DNA of 8,859 nucleotides, from the NCBI GenBank assembly GCA_937906485.1, contig CALCYB010000117.1, forward strand, positions 1 through 8,859, read 5' to 3'. The translations under genes were made by a program, and so were the position numbers. The DNA is from an uncultured Rikenellaceae bacterium. Lineage in GTDB: Bacteria > Bacteroidota > Bacteroidia > Bacteroidales > UBA932. Positions within the stretch are counted from its first letter, which is position 1. The number at the start of each line of letters is the position of its first letter. This document shows, piece after piece, positions 1 to 8,300 of the stretch. The notes beneath the pieces were generated by a model. The model ran no database searches. It was not told the origin of the DNA and saw only the letters and a program-made list of their open reading frames with translations.

Positions 1-877
1 GGTCAATCCGGATGCCATCACCATTGCCGAGGAGGTGAGCGGCATGCCTGGCCTTGCGGCTCCGCTGTCCGAGGGTGGGTTTGGTTTTGATTTCAGGATG
101 AGCATGGGGATCGCGGACTACTGGATCAAATGGATCAAAGAACGTGCTGATGAGGATTGGAGCGTCGGAGAAATCTTCTATCAATGTTCGACCAAACGGG
201 CGGACGAACGGACCATCAGTTATGCCGAATGCCATGATCAGGCTCTGGTCGGCGACCAGGCCCTGTTGTTTAGGCTGTTGGGCAAGGAAATCTACACCGG
301 GATGGAGGTGGACAAACCGAATCTGGTGGTGGAACGGGGCATTGCCCTGCACAAGATGATCCGGCTGGTGACCCTGGGAACAGCCGGAGACGGATACTTG
401 ACATTCATGGGGAATGAGTTCGGACATCCGGAATGGATCGACTTCCCGCGGGAAGGGAACGGATGGTCCTATCATTATGCACGACGCCAGTGGTCGTTGG
501 CAGACAATCCCCGTCTGCGCTACGGCCGTTTGCGGAATTTTGAACGGGCAATCCTTCACGAAGCCACAGCCGGAAAATGGCTGCATTATCCTCTGGAGCA
601 CATTTGGCAGGATGAACAGCGGAAAATTTTGATTTTTAAGCGAGGAAGGTATATCTTTGCGCTCAATTTTAATCCGTTATGTTCTTTTTCGGACTTTTGC
701 TTTGAAGCACCTGCCGGAAAATACAGATGGGTGCTGGATACGGATCAGCGATTGTTCGATGGCTTTGACAGGGTCGAGGCCGGGGGTTTTTATTTTACCC
801 ACTTGCAAGATCAGAAGAACTACTTGTCCATCTATTTGCCCAGTCGTACGGCTGTGGTATTGAAAATGGAGGATTGA
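1..877 (+). CDS. glgB: 1,4-alpha-glucan branching enzyme, C-terminal part (GH13_8 type)
   Basis: Cytoplasmic enzyme that cuts an alpha-1,4 glucan chain and re-attaches the piece through an alpha-1,6 bond, making glycogen branch points. The reading frame is open to the left edge (first full codon at 2), so the start, the N-terminal domains and the catalytic nucleophile region lie outside the window. GTG at 35 is not a start: conserved sequence TIAEEVSGMPGL continues upstream of it. Visible are GH13 region III with the acid/base Glu (first E of AEE, codon 29-31) and region IV YAECHDQALVGD with the transition-state Asp at codon 236-238; the Ser usual before this His is Cys here. GNEFGHPEWIDFP follows near 412-450, then the C-terminal beta domain, ending in TGA at 875-877. 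EEVSGMPGL resembles eukaryotic and Bacteroidetes branching enzymes more than the E. coli type. It is the first visible gene of the operon. The last 270 bases are more AT-rich than the rest. Confidence 0.93.
   Translation, partial: VNPDAITIAEEVSGMPGLAAPLSEGGFGFDFRMSMGIADYWIKWIKERADEDWSVGEIFYQCSTKRADERTISYAECHDQALVGDQALLFRLLGKEIYTGMEVDKPNLVVERGIALHKMIRLVTLGTAGDGYLTFMGNEFGHPEWIDFPREGNGWSYHYARRQWSLADNPRLRYGRLRNFERAILHEATAGKWLHYPLEHIWQDEQRKILIFKRGRYIFALNFNPLCSFSDFCFEAPAGKYRWVLDTDQRLFDGFDRVEAGGFYFTHLQDQKNYLSIYLPSRTAVVLKMED
628..659 (+). promoter_or_regulatory. candidate Bacteroidetes-type promoter inside the glgB 3' end
   Basis: TTTG at 628-631 and TATCTTTG at 652-659 match the Bacteroidetes -33 TTTG and -7 TAnnTTTG elements, separated by 20 bases. 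The site lies in the AT-rich last third of the visible glgB and would start transcription around 665-670, giving a leader of roughly 235 bases before the ATG at 904. It could give the four downstream genes a second, glgB-independent promoter. The match also encodes ordinary glgB residues and may be chance; no transcript evidence is available. Confidence 0.27.
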
Positions 878-903
878 CAGAAAGTTAAAAACCGTTTATA
901 TAT

Positions 904-2835
904 ATGGCTTATTTGAAGTTTAACAAAGCGGAGCTGGTGAATCTGGAGTATTCGCTTAAGCGCGAAGTGCTGGCAGGCAACCGGGCAGGCGGTTACTGCA
1001 ACACCACGATTGTGGGTTGCAACACCCGTAAGTATCACGGTCTGTTCGTTTTGCCGATTGATCGTTTTGAAGGCCGCAAGCACATTCTCTTGTCGGCAGT
1101 TGACGAGTCACTGGTGCAGCACGAGCACGAGTTCAATCTTGGAATTCGTTCCTATGGAGAGGTGTATGAACCGAGGGGACATAAGTACATTGTCGATTTC
1201 GAGTTGGATCGAAGTTGTGACATTACTTATCGTGTAGGTGGAATGCTGTTCCGTAAGTCGTTGCTGTTTCTGCACAACGAAGAACGGCTGTTGATCAAAT
1301 ATACGTTGCTGGAGGCTCATTCCGAGACCCTGCTCCGTATCAAGCCGTTTTTGGCTTACCGGGACATTCATACCCTGACCCATGCCAATGGCGATGCGGA
1401 TACGCGTTACGAAGCCGTGCCCAACGGATGCCGTTACCGGTTGTACGAAGGTTTTCCGGATCTGTACCTGCAGTTCAGCAAAGAGGTGGAATACATCCAC
1501 AACCCCAATTGGTACTATGGGGTGGTGTACCAGGAAGAAAAACGCAGGGGCTTTGAACATTCAGAAGATCTCTATGTGCCCGGTGTCTTTGAAATGCCGA
1601 TCAAGAGCGGCGAATCCATCATCTTGTCCGTTGCTACGGCTGAGGTCGGACCGAAAGCTTTTTCCAGACAATACGACAAGGAGTTTGCTTCGCGTATCGG
1701 CCGTTCCAGCTACCGGGATTGTCTGCGTCTGGCTGCCAAGCAGTGCATCTCCCGTCGCAATGGCCTGACCCAGGTCATCGCGGGTTACTCCTGGTTGGAC
1801 AACGGTCTGCGTCAGTCCCTGCTGGCCATGCCCGGCCTTACGCTTTTCAATGATGGTGATGAAAAGGCCTTCAAGGATTTGTTGAAGGGCATCTACACCC
1901 AATATGACCAAGCCATTTACGGCGGTTCAAAACAAGCTGAAGCCGCCTTGTTGCTGTTCCGTGTGGCCCAACTGTACGGGGATTACCTGGGTAACCAGGA
2001 ACTGGCCTGGAAGACCTTCTCAAAAGTATTGACCCGCGTGTTGGAAACGTTTATGAAAGGCGAGCGCATCGGAGTCGAGTTGCACGACAACGGTCTGCTG
2101 TGGACCCGTCTGCAGGGGGTGGCTTTGAGCTGGATGAACGCGTACGACAGCCATGGCAATCCGGTGACAGAACGTTCCGGTTATCAAGTGGATACAAATG
2201 CCATGTGGTACAATGCCCTGTGTTATGTGATCGAGTCCTCGGCCAAGAAAACCCGTCTGGTCCAACAAGCCATCCAGGTACGGGACCGCATCAAGGCCAA
2301 TTTCTACCCGATGTTCTGGGTTCAGGAACGCGAACACCTGGCTGACTACATTGGTGAAAATGGTTACCGGGATATCTCGACCCGTCCGAACCAGATCCTG
2401 GCTTGTGCCTTGCCTTATTCTCCGATTGACGAGACGGTACGGGCACAGGTGCTCCGAAGCATCGAACGTGAGTTGTTGACCACCCGAGGTCTGCGGACCC
2501 TCTCGCCGAAGAATCCGTTGTACAAAGGTGTGTACGAAGGAAACCAGGACCAGCGCGACCATGCTTATCACCAAGGTTCGACCCGCAGCTGGCTGATCGG
2601 TTATTTCATTGAGTCGTCTTTCCGTCTGTACGGAAGCAGTTTTGTAAGAAAGGCCGAAGAACTGGTGGCTGCTTTTGAAGAAGACATGACGGTGCACGGG
2701 CTGGGCTGCATCGCCGAGCTCTACGATGGGGATCCGCCGCATTTCCCGCACGGAGCCATCTCGTATTCTGTCAGTGCGGCAGAATTGTTGCGTTCGTTTT
2801 ACCTGATTGAAAAATACAAGGAGGATACTTTATGA
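904..2835 (+). CDS. glycogen debranching enzyme family protein (GH133-like) with altered active-site motifs
   Basis: A 643-residue protein of the bacterial/archaeal glycogen-debranching (amylo-alpha-1,6-glucosidase) family, near its usual length. The N-terminal GDE_N-type domain (about 1-250) carries the signature NTRKYHGL near residue 40. The C-terminal (alpha/alpha)6-type domain (about 275-640) has AGYSWLD then MPGLTL, AMWYNAL, RPNQI, GLRTLSP, RDHAYHQG and AELYDGDPPH. No signal peptide is seen, so it is cytoplasmic. Compared with the family as I remember it, WGRD is GLRQ (301-304), YNxxDA is KQAEA (343-347, E346 for Asp), TWMDA is SWMNA (N412), GTVWPW is GSTRSW (558-563) and CIAQAWSVAE is AISYSVSAAE (618-627). 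Glu605 of the ELYDGD motif is kept. The frame is intact with normal codon use, so this is not simple decay. The start at 904 fits the family N-terminus and lies 26 bases after glgB, without a Shine-Dalgarno. Family assignment is firm; debranching activity is doubtful. Confidence 0.88.
   Translation: MAYLKFNKAELVNLEYSLKREVLAGNRAGGYCNTTIVGCNTRKYHGLFVLPIDRFEGRKHILLSAVDESLVQHEHEFNLGIRSYGEVYEPRGHKYIVDFELDRSCDITYRVGGMLFRKSLLFLHNEERLLIKYTLLEAHSETLLRIKPFLAYRDIHTLTHANGDADTRYEAVPNGCRYRLYEGFPDLYLQFSKEVEYIHNPNWYYGVVYQEEKRRGFEHSEDLYVPGVFEMPIKSGESIILSVATAEVGPKAFSRQYDKEFASRIGRSSYRDCLRLAAKQCISRRNGLTQVIAGYSWLDNGLRQSLLAMPGLTLFNDGDEKAFKDLLKGIYTQYDQAIYGGSKQAEAALLLFRVAQLYGDYLGNQELAWKTFSKVLTRVLETFMKGERIGVELHDNGLLWTRLQGVALSWMNAYDSHGNPVTERSGYQVDTNAMWYNALCYVIESSAKKTRLVQQAIQVRDRIKANFYPMFWVQEREHLADYIGENGYRDISTRPNQILACALPYSPIDETVRAQVLRSIERELLTTRGLRTLSPKNPLYKGVYEGNQDQRDHAYHQGSTRSWLIGYFIESSFRLYGSSFVRKAEELVAAFEEDMTVHGLGCIAELYDGDPPHFPHGAISYSVSAAELLRSFYLIEKYKEDTL
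2818..2824 (+). promoter_or_regulatory. perfect Shine-Dalgarno site within the end of the debranching-family gene
   Basis: AAGGAGG ends seven bases before the ATG at 2832, close to ideal spacing. It sits inside the last codons of the upstream gene, and the start codon overlaps that gene's TGA as ATGA. None of the other three visible gene starts (904, 4117, 5354) has such a site, which is normal for Bacteroidetes. The site fixes the start at 2832 and suggests termination-coupled reinitiation. Confidence 0.7.
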
Positions 2836-4106
2836 GAGTCTTGATGTTCGGGTGGGAATTTCCCCCTCATATTGCCGGTGGTCTGGGAACCGCCTGCTAT
2901 GGCATGATCAAGGGACTGGCCAAACACGATGTGGATGTCCTGTTCGTAATGCCGTCTGCTTCAGGAGATGAAGACCAGAGTTTTGTCAAGATCATCAACG
3001 CAAGTGATGTCGAAGCCTCCTCTACCGTGTACGATTCCCGTCTGTTCTCCAACCGGGTGCAGTTCCTGCGTGTGGAATCGGACATCATTCCTTACATGAC
3101 TCCAGAACAATACACCGAAGTGGTTCAGGAGCATCTTTCCCGTACCGAAGAAAAACGGATCGATTTCAAACAGAAATTCAAATTCTCCGGTAAGTACGGT
3201 GCCAATCTGATGGAAGAAGTGGCTCGTTATGCCATGGTCGGAGGAACCATCGCCATGCAGCAGGATTTTGATGTGATCCATGCCCATGATTGGCTGACCT
3301 ACCTGGCCGGTATCGCTGCAAAACGTCTGACAGGCAAACCGCTGGTGATTCACGTGCATGCGACCGAATACGACCGTAGCGGGGAGAACGTGAATACCCA
3401 GGTCCATGCGTTGGAAAAATTGGGTATGCAGGAAGCGGACCGTGTCATTACGGTAAGCAACCTGACCCGGAACATCGTCATCAACAAATACGGGATCGAT
3501 CCGAGCAAGGTGGTGACCGTGCACAATGCCGTGGACTTCCAAGGTCATAACCGGATGGATGTGACCCGTGGCGTGCCGGAAAAAGTCGTGACCTTCCTGG
3601 GGCGGATTACCTTCCAGAAAGGACCTGAGTATTTCATTGAAGCCGCCAACAAGGTCCTGAAACGCTGCCCCAATGTGCGTTTTGTCATGGCCGGAAGCGG
3701 GGACCTGCTGAACCGCTCCATCCGTCGCGTGGCCAAACTGGGCATTGCCGACCGTTTCCATTTCACCGGTTTTCTGCGGGGAGCGGATGTGCAGCGCATG
3801 TTCTGTTATTCGGATGTCTATGTCATGCCTTCGGTTTCCGAACCGTTCGGTATTTCTCCGCTGGAAGCCATGCGGGCAGAAGTGCCGACCATCATTTCCA
3901 AACAGTCCGGGGTGGCAGAAGTGCTCAAGCACGCCATCAAAGTCGATTTCTGGGACATTGATGCCATGGCCGATGCCATGTATGCCCTCTTGAATTACCC
4001 TGCACTGCCCGAAATGGCCGTACGTTGTGGCCTGGATGAGGTCAATTCCCTGAAGTGGGAAAATGCCGCTTTGAAAGTTAAAGAAGTTTATTCGTCAACC
4101 CTATAA
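2832..4106 (+). CDS. GT-B glycosyltransferase, glycogen synthase-like (GT4/GT5)
   Basis: A 424-residue retaining glycosyltransferase, probably adding glucose from a nucleotide sugar to an alpha-glucan; the donor (ADP- or UDP-glucose) cannot be read from the sequence. The N-terminal Rossmann domain opens with GWEFPPHIAGGLGTACYG (7-24), whose Gly-Gly loop resembles the KxGGL loop of starch and glycogen synthases, and contains HAHDW (150-154). The C-terminal donor domain begins near residue 250 and has FLGRITFQKG (255-264), with the Arg258/Lys263 pair expected to contact the nucleotide-sugar phosphates, and the EX7E motif EPFGISPLE (Glu337, Glu345). No membrane segment or signal peptide is seen, so it is cytoplasmic. 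The start overlaps the stop of the debranching-family gene and the next gene begins 10 bases after the TAA. Glucan synthesis is inferred from neighbours and the N-terminal motif; alternatives are another GT4 activity or a maltosyl-transfer role. Family is sure, exact substrate is not. Confidence 0.85.
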   Translation: MRVLMFGWEFPPHIAGGLGTACYGMIKGLAKHDVDVLFVMPSASGDEDQSFVKIINASDVEASSTVYDSRLFSNRVQFLRVESDIIPYMTPEQYTEVVQEHLSRTEEKRIDFKQKFKFSGKYGANLMEEVARYAMVGGTIAMQQDFDVIHAHDWLTYLAGIAAKRLTGKPLVIHVHATEYDRSGENVNTQVHALEKLGMQEADRVITVSNLTRNIVINKYGIDPSKVVTVHNAVDFQGHNRMDVTRGVPEKVVTFLGRITFQKGPEYFIEAANKVLKRCPNVRFVMAGSGDLLNRSIRRVAKLGIADRFHFTGFLRGADVQRMFCYSDVYVMPSVSEPFGISPLEAMRAEVPTIISKQSGVAEVLKHAIKVDFWDIDAMADAMYALLNYPALPEMAVRCGLDEVNSLKWENAALKVKEVYSSTL

Positions 4107-4116
4107 TTCCACCAAT

Positions 4117-5328
4117 ATGAAAGCATCTGCTACCCAAACAATATGCCTGTATTTTCAGGTACACCAACCCGATCGGCTGAGACAATACCGTTTCTTCGAC
4201 ATCGGAGTGGATTCCCATTACTTCGACGATTTTGCCAACCGTACCATTCTGCAACGGGTGGCTCAACGTTGTTACTTGCCGATGAATGCCTTATTGCTGG
4301 AATTGATACAGAAACTGAACAAATCATTCAAGGTGGCGTTCTCGATTTCCGGCGTGGCACTGGAACAGTTCGAACGCTATGCGCCGGAGGTGATCGACAG
4401 TTTCAAGGCGTTGGCGGATACCGGTTGTGTGGAATTCCTGGCAGAAACCTATTCCCACTCACTGGCTTCACTGACCTCAACGGCCGAATTCAAGAAACAG
4501 GTGGAACTGCATTGCAAGACCATTGAAAAATATTTCGGACAAAAACCCAAATGTTTCCGCAATACGGAGCTGGTGTATTCGGATCAGATCGGGGAAGTGG
4601 TGGCCAAAATGGGCTTCCGTACCATGCTGACCGAAGGTGCCAAGCACATTCTGGGTTGGAAGAGTCCGAATTTTGTCTATACCAATGCCATCAACCCCCG
4701 GTTGAAACTTCTGTTGCGTAATTTCAACCTGAGTGATGACATCGCTTTCCGTTTCTCGGACAGCAGTTGGAACAACTGGCCGGTCAATTGTGAGAAATTT
4801 GCAACCTGGCTGGTGGATGCCTGCCAAAACGAAGACATCGTCAACCTGTTCATGGATTACGAGACATTCGGCGAGCATCAGAATGCCGCTTCCGGTATCT
4901 TCGATTTCATGAGCAACCTGCCTGAAACCCTGTTGGCCAACGGTAATTTCGAGTTCTGTACTCCATCAGAAGCTGCCCGCAAGCACCAGCCTGTGGCTCC
5001 TTTGCACGTGCCCTTTGCCATTTCCTGGGCCGATGAAGAACGCGATACATCTGCCTGGTTGGGTAACGAACTGCAAAACGAGGCCTTTACCAAATTGTAC
5101 GCCATGCGTGACAAGGTCCTGGCTACCGGGGATGCGGCCATCCAGCGCGATTATGTAAAGCTGCAGGAAAGTGACCACTTCTATTACATGTGCACCAAAT
5201 TCTTTTCAGATGGAGCGGTTCATAAGTATTTCAACCCTTATGACACTCCGTATGAAGCGTTTATCAATTATATGAATGTTCTCAGTGACTTCTCGCTGCG
5301 GGTGGACCGGAGCCTGAAGGAACGTTAA
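4117..5328 (+). CDS. GH57 alpha-amylase / 4-alpha-glucanotransferase-type enzyme
   Basis: A 403-residue cytoplasmic enzyme (no signal peptide) of glycoside hydrolase family 57, which cleaves or transfers alpha-1,4 glucan chains by a retaining mechanism. The expected conserved regions are visible in order: HQP (16-18), SGVALEQ (78-84), FRNTEL with the presumed nucleophile Glu151, a region around SSWNNWP near 210, and MDYETFGEHQ with the presumed acid/base Asp247. The C-terminal FNPYDTPYEAFINYMNVL looks typical of the short bacterial and archaeal alpha-amylase-like GH57 proteins. All catalytic residues appear intact. The HQP form and about 400-residue length fit the amylase-like group better than the longer GH57 branching enzymes. 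The gene starts 10 bases after the glycosyltransferase stop, with no Shine-Dalgarno. It probably trims or rearranges intracellular glycogen or maltodextrin; hydrolase and transferase cannot be told apart from sequence alone. Confidence 0.9.
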   Translation: MKASATQTICLYFQVHQPDRLRQYRFFDIGVDSHYFDDFANRTILQRVAQRCYLPMNALLLELIQKLNKSFKVAFSISGVALEQFERYAPEVIDSFKALADTGCVEFLAETYSHSLASLTSTAEFKKQVELHCKTIEKYFGQKPKCFRNTELVYSDQIGEVVAKMGFRTMLTEGAKHILGWKSPNFVYTNAINPRLKLLLRNFNLSDDIAFRFSDSSWNNWPVNCEKFATWLVDACQNEDIVNLFMDYETFGEHQNAASGIFDFMSNLPETLLANGNFEFCTPSEAARKHQPVAPLHVPFAISWADEERDTSAWLGNELQNEAFTKLYAMRDKVLATGDAAIQRDYVKLQESDHFYYMCTKFFSDGAVHKYFNPYDTPYEAFINYMNVLSDFSLRVDRSLKER

Positions 5329-5353
5329 GAGCAATAGATTCCAATTTAGTTAA

Positions 5354-8300
5354 ATGAACACAGAGAAAATGATGATGCCCGACTATTTGTTTGAGGCAAG
5401 TTGGGAGGTATGCAACAAAGTCGGAGGCATACACACGGTATTGGCTACCAAAGCGGAATCCTTAGCCAAAGAATTAAAAGACAAACATATACTCATAGGA
5501 CCGGACGTGTGGATGGAAACCGAGCAGAACCCGGAGTTTCTGCCGGATCCGATCCTGTTCCGCTCTTGGCGCATGGCGGCTGCACAGGAAGGTATCCGCG
5601 TGCGGATCGGTCGTTGGAATGTGCCCAGTCAGCCGATTGCCATTCTGGTGGATTATACCCAATTCATTGCTCAGAAAGATGAGATTCTGACCGGTTTCTG
5701 GACCAAATACGGTCTGGACTCCATCAGTGGCCAATGGGATTTTATCGAACCCGCTCTGTTCGGTTATGCGGCCGGTAAAGTCATTGAGAGCTTTGTCCGT
5801 TTCAATGTGCAGCCGCACTGCAAGGTCGTTGCCAACTTTCATGAGTGGATGACCGGTGGTGGATTGTTGTACTTGAAAGGCTCGCCGGTAACTGTGGCTA
5901 CGGTATTCACCACCCATGCCACCGTAGTGGGACGTTGCCTGGCTTGCAACAATGTGCCGTTATACGATTCGATGAATCGTGTGCAGCCGGAGGAAAAAGC
6001 ACGGGAATTCAATGTGGTGGCCAAACACTCCATGGAAAAATGTGCAGCTACCCAAGCTGATGTCTTTACGACCGTCAGTGACATCACCGCTATTGAGTGC
6101 GAACGCTTCCTGGGCCGCAAAGTGGATGTGGTCACCCCGAACGGCTTTGTAAGTTCGTTGGTTCCTGCTGCGGACGAATTGAAACGCCAATACCACGAGT
6201 CCCGTGTGTTGCTGGAAAAGGTAGCCACTGCAATGAGTGGACAAACTTACGAAAATCCTTTCCTGCTGGCCATCAGCGGAAGATACGAATACAAGAACAA
6301 AGGGATTGATGTCCTGCTGGATTCCCTGGCACGTCTGAATGCACAGCCGGATCAACGCAAGATCCTGGCGTTCATTATGGTGCCCGGTGGTCACAACGGT
6401 CCTGACCGGGAGTTGCTCAGCCGTCTTCATGGCAATGCCGGCAGTTATACGACGCAGACGACACATGCCCTTCAAGATCCCGAAACGGATGCCATTCTGA
6501 ACCGGATGCGTGTTTTGAGTCTGAACAACCGTCCGGAGGATCGGGTACACGTATTCTTTGTGCCCTCATACCTGAACGGATCCGACGGTGTGCTCAACAA
6601 ACCGTATTATGAACTGCTCAGCGGTCTGGACATGACGGTATTCCCGTCCTACTATGAACCTTGGGGCTATACTCCGCTGGAAAGTCTGGCCTTCCATGTG
6701 CCGACCGTTACCACTTCTGTCGCCGGATTTGGCCTTTGGGTGCGTGAATATTACCGCAAGGAACACCCTTCTATCCGTGTGATCCAACGCAGTGACAGCA
6801 ATTATAACGAAGTGGTGATCGGCGTGACGGAATGCATCGAACGTTTCTGTGGAATGGACCCGGAACAAATGGAAGAATGCCGTGAGAACGCTGCTGATGT
6901 GGCTTCCATCGCCCGCTGGCGCAACAACGTGGCATATTACAAACAAGCTTACAGCCAAGCCATTGAAAAATTCGTGGCTGCCCATGGTGCCTATCCGGAA
7001 CATCGTGCGGAGGATCATGTACAAAGCTACCAGCGTCTGGAAGTGAGCCGTCCTTCCTGGGGACAGGTACTGGTCAATCGTCAGTTGCCTGAACGCCTCA
7101 AACACCTGGACACCTTGTCCCGTAACTTGTGGTGGTGCTGGAACCAGCAAGCCATCGAGTTGTTCAAGGGCATTGATCCGGAAATGTGGGAGACCGTCAA
7201 TCAGAATCCGATAGCCTTGTTGGACATGATTTCCTACAAGAAATACAAGGAACTCGAAAAGAACGAGGCTTTCCTGGCAGAATTGGATCGTGTGTATGCC
7301 GATTTCCAAGCCTATATGGACGGCAAGAAACAACGCAAAGGTCCGGCCATCGCTTATTTCTGTATGGAATACGGTCTGGATACGTCGTTGAAGATCTATT
7401 CCGGCGGTTTGGGAATTCTTGCGGGTGACTACCTGAAAGAATCCAGTGATATGGGTGTAAACATGACAGCCTTCGGATTCCTGTACCGCTATGGCTATTT
7501 TACCCAAAAACTCAGCGGACAAGGAGACCAAGTGGCCACTTATGATCCCCAGGACTTCATGAAGATTCCCGCTGTCCCGGTTTATGACAAGGACAAACAA
7601 TGGGTGACCGTTTCGGTGGCTTTCCCCGGCCGTAACATTTATGCCCGTCTGTGGCGTGTGGATGTGGGACGGACCGAACTCTACCTGCTGGATACCGACT
7701 ACGAAGACAACTTGCCGGAAGACCGTCAGGTGACCCACCACTTGTACGGCGGTGACTGGGAAAACCGTCTCAAACAAGAATTGCTGTTGGGTATCGGGGG
7801 GATCCGTGCGATGCGTTCGCTGGATATCAAGGCTGATGTGTACCACTGCAACGAAGGCCATGCGGCGTTCATCGGTGTGGAACGGATGCGGGAATACATC
7901 GCTGAGAACTATACCTTCGGCGAAGCTTTGGAACTGGTGCGCTCATCCTCGCTCTTTACGACCCATACACCGGTGCCTGCCGGTCACGATGCCTTCAGTG
8001 AAGACCTGTTGCGCAAATACATTGCACACTATCCTTCCCGTCTGAAAATAGACTGGACGACCATGATGGGGCTCGGCAAACTGAATGCCCATGATCCGGG
8101 TGAAAAATTCTCCATGAGCAACCTGGCCTGCAACCTCTCCCAAGAAGTAAATGGGGTCAGCTGGCTGCATGGCGTTGTGAGTCAGGACATCCTTTCCGGA
8201 CTCTGGCCGGGTTACCTGCCGGAAGAACTCCATGTGGGATATGTGACCAATGGCGTACACTATCCGACCTGGACGGCTCCGGAATGGAAGACCGTGCATG

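Noticed and set aside
35..37. GTG as a possible start codon for the first gene.
   Set aside because: The conserved branching-enzyme motif TIAEE is encoded immediately upstream in the same frame, so the gene is simply cut by the window edge.
878..903. Possible transcription stop after glgB.
   Set aside because: The 26-base AT-rich gap has no hairpin-forming sequence. It is too short to hold a full promoter or terminator that I can recognise.
2961..3932. Minus-strand open frame of 323 codons opposite the GT-B glycosyltransferase; similar ones at 2020-2751, 5960-6550 and 7943-8779.
   Set aside because: All share the same register with the sense codons and are explained by codon bias. There is no start context, no domain and no gap in the plus-strand coding.
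3960..3980. Two copies of GATGCCATG, 12 bases apart.
   Set aside because: They encode an Asp-Ala-Met repeat inside the glycosyltransferase C-terminal helix; two short in-frame copies are not enough to call a repeat element.
5329..5353. Possible terminator or separate promoter before the fusion gene.
   Set aside because: The 25-base gap holds no inverted repeat or T-run, and I found no TTTG/TAnnTTTG pair just upstream; the gene is more likely read as part of the operon.
6566..7861. Long minus-strand open frame of 431 codons opposite the synthase-phosphorylase gene.
   Set aside because: It is in exact codon register with the plus-strand gene, so it stays open wherever that gene avoids TTA, CTA and TCA codons; it ends exactly at a TCA codon. 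The plus strand has clear family motifs throughout, and the minus-strand translation shows no recognisable domain.
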